A stretch of 18,911 nt of DNA from Gemmatimonadota bacterium. Lineage in GTDB: Bacteria; Latescibacterota; UBA2968; UBA8231. The notes under the pieces were generated by a model that was not told the DNA's origin, searched no databases, and worked only from the letters and a program-made list of their open reading frames with translations. Below are positions 6,831 to 13,625 of this stretch, piece by piece. Both the position numbers and the translations under genes were made by a program. How positions within the stretch are numbered: the first letter of the stretch is position 1; the number at the start of each line of letters is the position of its first letter. The stretch spans positions 1-18,911 of the forward strand of contig JAPOYQ010000912.1 in the NCBI GenBank assembly GCA_026706505.1. The letters run 5' to 3'.

Positions 6831-8183
6831 ATGAAACAAGCACGCGATCACATCTTCATAAGTTATGCAACTGAGCAGTCAGCATTATGCGACTGGCTTG
6901 CCCGTCGGCTTGCTGCCGAAGGATACGCTATATGGTGTGACCGCCAGAAGCTGCTTGGGGGTGAGAACTGGCCCAACGACATCGATGAAGCAATTAATGA
7001 GCGAACTTTTCGTATGCTTGCGCTGCTATCAAGAGCATCGATGAATAAGCCGAATCCTCAGGGGGAGTGGCTGAAGGGTATCGCTATTGGCAAAAAACTG
7101 GGCATTGACGACTTCGTTATTCCGTTGAATACCGAAGGACTCCGACCAGACGAAATTGCTTGGAATCTCCAACCCATCAACTATATCGCATTCTCACCAA
7201 GTTGGGCTGATGGCCTCGCTTCCTTGTTGAAGAAGCTCCAGTCAGTCGCGGCTCCTCGAGTGTTAAGTGACGGACCCCGTGTTGTTGTAGAATCAATCGT
7301 TGCAGGCAGCGCGGTCCGAGACGAACCCGAAGAGCTGTTAAGCAACTGCTTCGAGGTCATTCAAACGCCACGATACATTCGCAAGTACGAGGTTGAGACC
7401 GATCTCTCCATAGGTGAGCGCCGTGCACTACGGACAGAATGGGCATGTAGCGATGTCTCGCCGAATCGCGTACTCGCCTTTGACGAACCACCTTCTATCG
7501 TGAATATGCACCACAGTTTCCAGTACGTCGATCAGGTGTTGTGGCATGATACAAGGCTATTGGATGGAATTGACACGCGAGACCTTGTGGTTAGCCTGAT
7601 ACATAAATGTCTGCATCGTCTGCTGGAAGCGAAAGGAATGGCGTACTGCGACGTTAGGAAGCAGTGGTATCTACCGCGCGGACTCCTAGAAGACAACCGT
7701 GTAGTCTTCACCTTTCCAAGTGGAAAGATAAGTTGGTTCAGGGGGGTCGGTGAACGTACCTATCCAACCACAACTGGTAGAGAGGTGTACCGATACCACT
7801 TGAGTCCATCGTTTACGGTGTTGCACGATCAGTCTGATCCGTTCGTCCTATTGCTCAGAAATCGTGTCTATCTCACCGATGCGAAGGGCATTCCACTTGA
7901 AGGACGGAAGATTGTATCGCGCCGCAAAAATTTATGCAAAACATGGTTCAACTATCATTGGTGTGTACGAACTCTTGGCATTGCACAGCTACTCGCTGAT
8001 GAGGATATGTACATCCGTTTCGGATCGGAGGGAGATCAGCAGGTCGTCATCAGTGCCATGCCAATTGTTCTAAATGCCCCGCAAAGTATCCACGACGAAC
8101 TTGTGGACGAACCCGATGAGATTTTCACGACATGGTATGATGAGGATCAGGCGGATACTGATGATGTCAAGGAAGATGAGTGA
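6831..8183 (+). CDS. TIR-APAZ effector subunit of a short Argonaute (SPARTA) system
   Basis: The protein has 450 residues. An N-terminal TIR domain (about 1-140) begins DHIFISYATEQ, with GYAIWCDRQKLLGGENW (31-47), an EAINERTFRMLALLSRAS helix-strand, then FVIPLN (95-100). The rest (about 160-420) matches an APAZ domain, which binds the Argonaute and nucleic acid, and the last 29 residues are highly acidic. In SPARTA complexes the TIR cleaves NAD after guide-directed target DNA recognition, causing cell death or arrest. In the simplest alignment the catalytic Glu falls on Gly83 (sequence QGEWLKGIAIG); Glu79 is nearby. An ATG at 6831 fits the TIR start; a GTG at 6807 would add eight residues. 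It overlaps the Argonaute gene by four bases. GC is lower than outside the island. Confidence 0.88.
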   Translation: MKQARDHIFISYATEQSALCDWLARRLAAEGYAIWCDRQKLLGGENWPNDIDEAINERTFRMLALLSRASMNKPNPQGEWLKGIAIGKKLGIDDFVIPLNTEGLRPDEIAWNLQPINYIAFSPSWADGLASLLKKLQSVAAPRVLSDGPRVVVESIVAGSAVRDEPEELLSNCFEVIQTPRYIRKYEVETDLSIGERRALRTEWACSDVSPNRVLAFDEPPSIVNMHHSFQYVDQVLWHDTRLLDGIDTRDLVVSLIHKCLHRLLEAKGMAYCDVRKQWYLPRGLLEDNRVVFTFPSGKISWFRGVGERTYPTTTGREVYRYHLSPSFTVLHDQSDPFVLLLRNRVYLTDAKGIPLEGRKIVSRRKNLCKTWFNYHWCVRTLGIAQLLADEDMYIRFGSEGDQQVVISAMPIVLNAPQSIHDELVDEPDEIFTTWYDEDQADTDDVKEDE

Positions 8184-9697
8184 CGGTTCCAATGTTGAAT
8201 GAAGTCAGGATTCTCGACGAGCCAGCGCTGGAATTTCGGTATGGACAACAAGTCACTGATCCGCGTGATGGATTGTCATTGTTCGGCCCATATGATGCAG
8301 ACGCTCCTGGCCATCCAGGAGCTCTATCCTATGGTGTTGTCGGCACAGGTGAAGGTATAGATCTGTTTTCGGCGTGGTCGAATGCGATGGTCCGTTCTTG
8401 GACAGATGCCCCGAATAACCGTCATCGCTTGTGGCCACCATATCCGGGATTTCAGGCAGCTTTCGCCAGCGATTGGCGAAACGAACCCGTTTGGGAACAT
8501 GTGCTCGATAGTCATGAACTGAGTGATGTGGCTCATCGTTATGATCACCACGAACGGGTCTATTCGACCGTAAACCAGTACCTCTCGGCTTTTCAGGATT
8601 TGCAGAGGCTCGATGAGCGTGTAAGCGTCATGATCTGCGTCGTACCTGATGAAATCTACCAAACGTGCCGGATTAAGTCGCGTGTGAAACAGTCGACCGG
8701 AGAAGTCGTTTCCAAGAAACGGCGGGAGTCGCGCAGGGAGGGACAACTAGAATTCTTCTCTAACTACGAGCCGGAGCAGTACGAACTCTCTCTCGATTTT
8801 CGAAGGCAGATCAAAGCGCGGACGATGGCCTATAACGTTCCAATCCAGATTATCCGTCAATCTGCGCTGAGACTCAGTGACGAGAATCGCCTAGGAGAAC
8901 GACAGCTAACGCCGCTCTCAGATCGCATGTGGAATCTGTCGACCACAATGTATTACAAGGGAGGAGGTAAACCGTGGAAGCTAGCTACTGCTAGGGAAGG
9001 CGTGTGCTATGTCGGACTTGCTTTTCGTCGGGCCGATGACAGAGGCGAGCCTAAGAGCGCAGCCTGCGCCGCCCAGATGTTCCTCAATGATGGGGATGGC
9101 GTGGTGTTCTTGGGAAACTATGGGCCGTGGTATTCTCCGAAAAAGAAGCAGTTCCGTCTCACAGCCCAAGCGGCACACGATCTACTAAAGGGCGCTCTTG
9201 AGACGTATACCCAGCTACATGGGAAGAGCTTAACTGAAGTCTTTCTGCACTCGCGGTCAGACATTAGTGCCGAGGAGTTTGAGGGATACCTATCTGCTGC
9301 ACCAGACGGACTAAAGGTTGTCGGTATTCGTGTACGTCCCTACCGCGATGGGGCACGACTCTACCGTCCGGATAAGCGGTGGCCGGTGATTCGGGGCACG
9401 TTGTGGAAGCATTCTCCAACTCGGGGATATTTGTTCGGGTCTGGGTTCAAACCGCGCCTCGGAACCTACGACGGATGGGAGACGCCCGTACCTCTGCAGA
9501 TCGATATTCAACATGGAGACGCGGATATCGTTGATGTGGCGCGCGATATCCTCGGTCTGACGAAGCTCAATTACAACGCCTGTAATGCTGGAGACATCCA
9601 ACCAGTTACTGTCAAGTTCTCTGATGCGGTGGGCGAGATTCTTGTGAGCAACCCACCCGTGACCAACCGACAACCTACTTTCAGATTCTATATCTGA
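8180..9697 (+). CDS. Short prokaryotic Argonaute (MID-PIWI), SPARTA type
   Basis: This 505-residue protein lacks N and PAZ domains and matches short pAgos: GQQVTDPRDGLSLFGP (22-37), a MID region (about 115-250) with VVPDEIY and PIQIIRQSAL (221-230), a PIWI region (about 255-505) with YYKGGGKPWKL, SAACAAQMFL (293-302), LTKLNYNAC (460-468) and the terminal FRFYI. Several match, from memory, the Maribacter SPARTA Argonaute. The PIWI strand that bears the first catalytic Asp reads VGLAF, so slicing is not expected; the protein is a guide-RNA-directed sensor of DNA. A basic stretch at 163-187 may grip nucleic acid. Its GTG start overlaps the TIR-APAZ stop (GTGA) with AAGGA six bases upstream; an ATG at 8192 is the alternative. 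Confidence 0.93.
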   Translation: MTVPMLNEVRILDEPALEFRYGQQVTDPRDGLSLFGPYDADAPGHPGALSYGVVGTGEGIDLFSAWSNAMVRSWTDAPNNRHRLWPPYPGFQAAFASDWRNEPVWEHVLDSHELSDVAHRYDHHERVYSTVNQYLSAFQDLQRLDERVSVMICVVPDEIYQTCRIKSRVKQSTGEVVSKKRRESRREGQLEFFSNYEPEQYELSLDFRRQIKARTMAYNVPIQIIRQSALRLSDENRLGERQLTPLSDRMWNLSTTMYYKGGGKPWKLATAREGVCYVGLAFRRADDRGEPKSAACAAQMFLNDGDGVVFLGNYGPWYSPKKKQFRLTAQAAHDLLKGALETYTQLHGKSLTEVFLHSRSDISAEEFEGYLSAAPDGLKVVGIRVRPYRDGARLYRPDKRWPVIRGTLWKHSPTRGYLFGSGFKPRLGTYDGWETPVPLQIDIQHGDADIVDVARDILGLTKLNYNACNAGDIQPVTVKFSDAVGEILVSNPPVTNRQPTFRFYI

Positions 9698-9706
9698 TAG
9701 AGGGAT

Positions 9707-9715
9707 AATAGCAGT
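9707..9715 (+). repeat. Right copy of direct repeat flanking the defence island
   Basis: AATAGCAGT repeats the bases at 5191-5199 and lies ten bases after the Argonaute stop codon. See the left copy for the extended similarity and the caveat on chance. Confidence 0.35.
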
Positions 9716-9818
9716 ATTTAATGTGGGATGACCGCCAAACGCCTTATCAAAGCCGCCTTCCCCTGAAGCAGATTTTCCTCGGCCTCAGAGCAAGCCGCGC
9801 CCAAAGGAAACAACGCCC

Positions 9819-10991
9819 ATGCGAGCGACCATATATACATACCCCTGGGACTTAACCGACGAAGGCATTGACTCGGCCCTAGAGACCATCGCCCACACGG
9901 CCGGCCTCAACAGCGTCAGCTTGGCCCAGAGCTACCACGTATCAACGTACTTTTTGCCGCACAATCCTCGGCGACCTCTCTACTGGGGAGAAGAAGGTGC
10001 GCTCTACTTCCAGCCGTCCGCTACCTTTTACGACGAAAGTCCAATCGCGCCCCTGATCAGCAACGTCGTCGATGGCCCAGATTACATGCGCCGGATCGCG
10101 GATAAAATCAGGGAGCGCGGCCTCGACCTGACGAGTTGGCTGGTCTTCAACTACAACCACTACCTGCCCCAGCGCTATCCAGACGCGGCCAAGCGCGATC
10201 CCTTTGGCCACATCAACTTCGCCCAACTATGCCCAGCCAGCCCCTTGGTGCGCGACTACGCTCGCGCGCTCTGCCGCGATATAGCCGCGCAGTTCCAGCC
10301 CGATGAAATCAACCTCGAATCGCTGGGCTACCTGCACTTCAGCTACGGGTTCCGCAATCCCAAAGTCGGCGTAAAAATCACGCCCTTCTGCGAACTGCTG
10401 ATGGGATTGTGCTATTGTCAACACTGCTTGCAGCGTGCCGGTGCCCTCGGCTTGGACGGAGAGAGCTTCCGCACAGATATCGCCGAACACCTCGCCCGCG
10501 AACTCGCCGCTGAACCTACCCCAGAAGACATGCAGCCCCCAAGCGCCGAACGCCTCGCCACCGCCTTTTCCGGCCGCTTGCAGACCTTTCTCGACGCCCG
10601 TGTCGAAGCGGCAACCTCTCTAGTGGAGGAAGCCATTGCCATCGCCAACCAAGCCGGCGCACGCGTCTCGTTCTTTGGGGGCCGCGACCGGACCGTCAAC
10701 GGGCTTGACTCGGATCGCGTCCTCCGCAACGTGTACATGGTCAACGCCGGCGTAGGCGGCGAGCCGGATACCCTAGCTGATAGCGTCCGCACCCTGCGCG
10801 GCGAATTCCCAGCCGACACCGACCTCAGCGCCATCGTCAACCCTGGGGGATTCGCCGACGGTGACGCACTCGGCGCACACCTGACCGCGCTGCACCAAGC
10901 GGGCGTCAATGGCTACGCCTTCTACAACTACGGACTCATCCGCCGCGCCCACCTCGAATGGATTGGCACTTGCCGCCATTTGTGGAAATAA
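9819..10991 (+). CDS. Uncharacterised TIM-barrel-like protein, possibly a glycosidase relative
   Basis: I do not recognise a named family. The 390-residue protein has no signal peptide and an alternating strand-helix pattern, with aromatic-rich strands such as LTSWLVFNYNHY (104-115), INLESLGYLHF (164-174) and VNGYAFYNYG near the C-terminus, which recall (beta/alpha)8 hydrolases. Glu167 at the end of a predicted central strand is a candidate acid. A Cys cluster LCYCQHC (197-203) could be structural or bind metal. An AAAGGA Shine-Dalgarno lies ten bases before the ATG. The gene returns to the high-GC composition and precedes the PLP-enzyme gene, perhaps in one operon. Sugar or amino-acid catabolism is a guess from context. 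Confidence 0.7.
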   Translation: MRATIYTYPWDLTDEGIDSALETIAHTAGLNSVSLAQSYHVSTYFLPHNPRRPLYWGEEGALYFQPSATFYDESPIAPLISNVVDGPDYMRRIADKIRERGLDLTSWLVFNYNHYLPQRYPDAAKRDPFGHINFAQLCPASPLVRDYARALCRDIAAQFQPDEINLESLGYLHFSYGFRNPKVGVKITPFCELLMGLCYCQHCLQRAGALGLDGESFRTDIAEHLARELAAEPTPEDMQPPSAERLATAFSGRLQTFLDARVEAATSLVEEAIAIANQAGARVSFFGGRDRTVNGLDSDRVLRNVYMVNAGVGGEPDTLADSVRTLRGEFPADTDLSAIVNPGGFADGDALGAHLTALHQAGVNGYAFYNYGLIRRAHLEWIGTCRHLWK

Positions 10992-10998
10992 ATGGCGG
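10973..10998 (+). other. Hairpin over stop codon
   Basis: CCGCCATTT (10973-10981) pairs perfectly with AAATGGCGG (10990-10998) around an 8-base loop that contains the first base of the TAA stop; the other two stop bases lie in the right arm. There is no T-run after it, so it is not a standard intrinsic terminator; it could stabilise the upstream mRNA end. Confidence 0.4.
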
Positions 10999-11033
10999 TG
11001 TCCTCCCTACGGCTAGCTATCTAACCGCTGATT

Positions 11034-11045
11034 TACAACGTTGTA
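11034..11045. promoter_or_regulatory. Perfect 12-base palindrome before PLP-enzyme gene
   Basis: TACAACGTTGTA lies just upstream of the Shine-Dalgarno (11050-11055). It could be a regulator site, but a few 12-base palindromes are expected by chance in a window of this size. Confidence 0.2.
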
Positions 11046-11063
11046 TCCAAAGGAGCCAACAAC

Positions 11064-12074
11064 ATGGACATCCAAACAATCCAACGCGCCATCGACGCGC
11101 TGCCCCGCCACCGCCTGACGCATTTGCCAACGCCCTTACAGCATTGTCCGCGACTGTCTGCCGCACTCGAAGGGCCGCAAATATGGATCAAGCGCGACGA
11201 TCTGACCGGCCTCGCCTTTGGCGGCAACAAGTCCCGCTACCTCGAATTCACCCTCGCCGAGGGTACGGCCCAAGGGTGCGATGCCGCCGTACTGAGCGCA
11301 GTCGTCCAGTCCAATCACTGCCGCCAATTCGCCGCAGCCTGCGCCCAGCTCGGCCTCAAAGGCGTCGTCGTCCTGCGCGAGAACGATTCCATCATGGGAC
11401 GCCAGTCGCCAGTCCAAGGCAACCACCTTTTAGACCAGCTATGCGGCGCGCGCATCCGCTTTGCTCCGCCCGAGGACGTCGGCGCGACCATAGCCGAGGA
11501 AGTGGAGCGGCTCAAAGAAGAGGGGTACAAACCTTTCTCCGGCCTGTCCGGGCTACTGTCTCGCGTTGCCTACATCCAGTGTTCCTTGGAAATCGAAACC
11601 CAACTGCGCACCGCAGGCATCCAAGCCGACGACGTGGTAATCGGGTCAGGGGGAACCAGCTTGGCCGGACTAGTGGCCGGCTTTACCCTCTTGGGTCGCT
11701 CGGCCCGCTTCCTCGGCACACCCCAGAGCAAGATGGGCCAGCGCGAAGGAGTGTCTGAGCGCATCGCGCAATCCGCTGCGGAAGCCGCGGCCCACCTCGG
11801 CCTCGAATGCGCGCCCAACCCGGAGCGCATCGCCGTGACCGATGAGTACGTCGGCCCGGGCTTCGGCCATTTAGACCGCGCCACGCTCGACAGCATCCGC
11901 CTCCTCGCCCAAAGCGAAGGCATCTTCGTCGATCCCACCTATTCGGGCAAGGGATTGGCCTGTCTAATCGACCAGGTGCGCCAAGGGCGTTTCCGCGACA
12001 GCGAAAACATCGTCTTCGTCCACACCGGAGGAACGCCGCTGCTATTTGCCTACGGAGAAGCCCTGCTCGACTAG
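11064..12074 (+). CDS. PLP-dependent D-cysteine desulfhydrase / ACC deaminase family enzyme
   Basis: The 336-residue cytoplasmic enzyme belongs to the fold-type II PLP family that includes D-cysteine desulfhydrase (DcyD) and 1-aminocyclopropane-1-carboxylate deaminase (COG2515). Seen motifs: WIKRDDLTGLAFGGNKSR with Lys56 as the Schiff-base lysine; VVQSNHCRQ (81-88) beside the substrate; the phosphate-binding GSGGTSLAG (194-202); DPTYSGKGLA (290-299); and VHTGGTPLLFAY (319-330). The last two are closer to desulfhydrase-type members, but the exact substrate (D-cysteine, another D-amino acid or ACC) cannot be settled. AAGGAG stands eight bases before the ATG. Its TAG stop shares four bases with the stop of the convergent SGNH gene. 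Confidence 0.88.
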   Translation: MDIQTIQRAIDALPRHRLTHLPTPLQHCPRLSAALEGPQIWIKRDDLTGLAFGGNKSRYLEFTLAEGTAQGCDAAVLSAVVQSNHCRQFAAACAQLGLKGVVVLRENDSIMGRQSPVQGNHLLDQLCGARIRFAPPEDVGATIAEEVERLKEEGYKPFSGLSGLLSRVAYIQCSLEIETQLRTAGIQADDVVIGSGGTSLAGLVAGFTLLGRSARFLGTPQSKMGQREGVSERIAQSAAEAAAHLGLECAPNPERIAVTDEYVGPGFGHLDRATLDSIRLLAQSEGIFVDPTYSGKGLACLIDQVRQGRFRDSENIVFVHTGGTPLLFAYGEALLD

Positions 12075-13609
12075 GGAGCTAACCCCAACGGCCCCACCAA
12101 CTCGTCCAGCGCATCAGCCAGCGGCTGGGGATCGGCGAGGTCGGCGATGACAGCCGCCAAGAACGCCACGCCACCACGATGGGCAAAATCCGCAATCTGC
12201 GCGTAGCTCAGTTTGGGCAGGTCGGCTAGCTGCTCGCCAACTAAGTGCGCGAGCCGCTGCTCTAAGATCGGCGGCCGCTCGGCATACGGCATGTTCTTCA
12301 GCAGTAGGATTAGGTCGTTGCGCGCTAGTACGCGCTCGCGGACTCCGTAGCCCAAGCGGCGACAATATCCGGCAAAATCGTCCAAGGCATCCGCACGACC
12401 CTCCGCCAAACCCACCACATCCTCCCGCGCAAATAGGCTCGTCATGATGGTCCGCGCGAGCAGGTAGTGGCCCCACACCGTGGGATGCAAATACTCAGTG
12501 ATCAACTCGTCGCCGACCAAACCAGCCGGTGAATGAGCGGCAAACGCCTGCTCCACATCGATCAAGATCGCACCCGACTCAGCGGCCAAGGCGCGAATGG
12601 TGCGGTTGAAGGGCGAGCAGGCGCGCAAGTGAATGCCGTCTAAATCGCGGGCACGCACAAACGCAGCTAGCGCCTGCGCTGAATCCCCGGCCGCTTGGTG
12701 CGCCAAGCCCGCGTCAAAGTGCAGAGCCGCGTACTGCGGATAATCCGCGGATACAGCGTCCGGTGGAACCGATCCCTGCGAGCGCAGGGGATAGAATCCA
12801 GCCAAATTGGAAACCAGCGTACAGAGCGCGACTGGCACCTCGCGCTCGCGCAGCACTTCGACTATCTCGGCCATATTGCGCTGGTAATGGGCTTCGGTCT
12901 GCCGATGTGCCTCGTCCTCCAAGTAAATCTCGCGCTGCACCAAATGCACGCCAAAAGACTCAGCGGGTGCGGCTGGACGCAGTGCAGCTACGACATAGTG
13001 CAGCAGGTTGTCGAGCAAGTAGTAGGTCTTCGTCCGCTGCAAGAACATCTGTAACTGGATAAAGGACCAGTTGCCGCTCAGGCGCACAAACGGAGTCGCG
13101 GCCCCGTACGGCCCCACGAACTCGTTGTGACCAGCGTAGATCAGGACCAAATCCGGCTCGTACTCGACCACCTCCTCGACAAATTCGCGCACCACGAAGG
13201 AATTGATGGCCGTGACGCCGCAGTTGACGACCTCGATCTCGCGCGCTGGATACGCATCGGCGAGCATCTGTTGCAAGAAGTTGGGAAACGAAGTATAGGC
13301 GGGGTTGGGAAAGCCGAGCAGAGTCGAAGCCCCCAGCGCGAACACGCGAAATGTGCGTGCGTCTTTGTCGCGGGCAAAGCGATCCTGCCCAGGAGCCAAG
13401 CGCACGTACTGGCGGGGAAAGAAGCGCCGCGCAGCTTGCGGGTTGATGCGGTAGGACGAGTCGCTAGTCACAAAAAGGGCGTCGTCCGGCCCGACGCCCA
13501 CCAGCCACAAGCCCGCCTCAAAGAGCGCGACGAACGACAAACCAACTAGTAGAGCAACGGCCCGGCCTTTTGCCTTATTTGTTGTTTTTACTTTGTTTTG
13601 CGCGTCCAT
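12071..13609 (-). CDS. Membrane-anchored SGNH/GDSL hydrolase-like protein
   Basis: The 512-residue protein has a basic N-terminus and one transmembrane segment (about 17-41), putting the rest outside the cytoplasm. SGNH blocks are visible: block I VFALGASTLLGFP (Ser95), block II Gly131 in VVNCGVTAINSF, block III YAGHNEFVG (Asn162), and block V EYLHPTVWGH (His375). Such enzymes are esterases or acetyl transferases/esterases of lipids or glycans. Between blocks III and V a TPR-like helical insertion is seen (about 288-325, HFDAGLAHQAAG and AFVRARDLD). The ATG at 13609 has an AGGTG three bases upstream; a GTG at 13615 would add two residues. It is head-to-head with the next gene, only 16 bases apart. 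Substrate unknown. Confidence 0.83.
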   Translation of the reverse strand: MDAQNKVKTTNKAKGRAVALLVGLSFVALFEAGLWLVGVGPDDALFVTSDSSYRINPQAARRFFPRQYVRLAPGQDRFARDKDARTFRVFALGASTLLGFPNPAYTSFPNFLQQMLADAYPAREIEVVNCGVTAINSFVVREFVEEVVEYEPDLVLIYAGHNEFVGPYGAATPFVRLSGNWSFIQLQMFLQRTKTYYLLDNLLHYVVAALRPAAPAESFGVHLVQREIYLEDEAHRQTEAHYQRNMAEIVEVLREREVPVALCTLVSNLAGFYPLRSQGSVPPDAVSADYPQYAALHFDAGLAHQAAGDSAQALAAFVRARDLDGIHLRACSPFNRTIRALAAESGAILIDVEQAFAAHSPAGLVGDELITEYLHPTVWGHYLLARTIMTSLFAREDVVGLAEGRADALDDFAGYCRRLGYGVRERVLARNDLILLLKNMPYAERPPILEQRLAHLVGEQLADLPKLSYAQIADFAHRGGVAFLAAVIADLADPQPLADALDELVGPLGLAP

Positions 13610-13625
13610 CAACACCTAAAAAAAC

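Noticed and set aside
9681..9697. Inverted repeat TCAGAT-TCTAT-ATCTGA over the Argonaute stop codon as a terminator
   Set aside because: Only six weak base pairs and no T-run follows; too weak to call.
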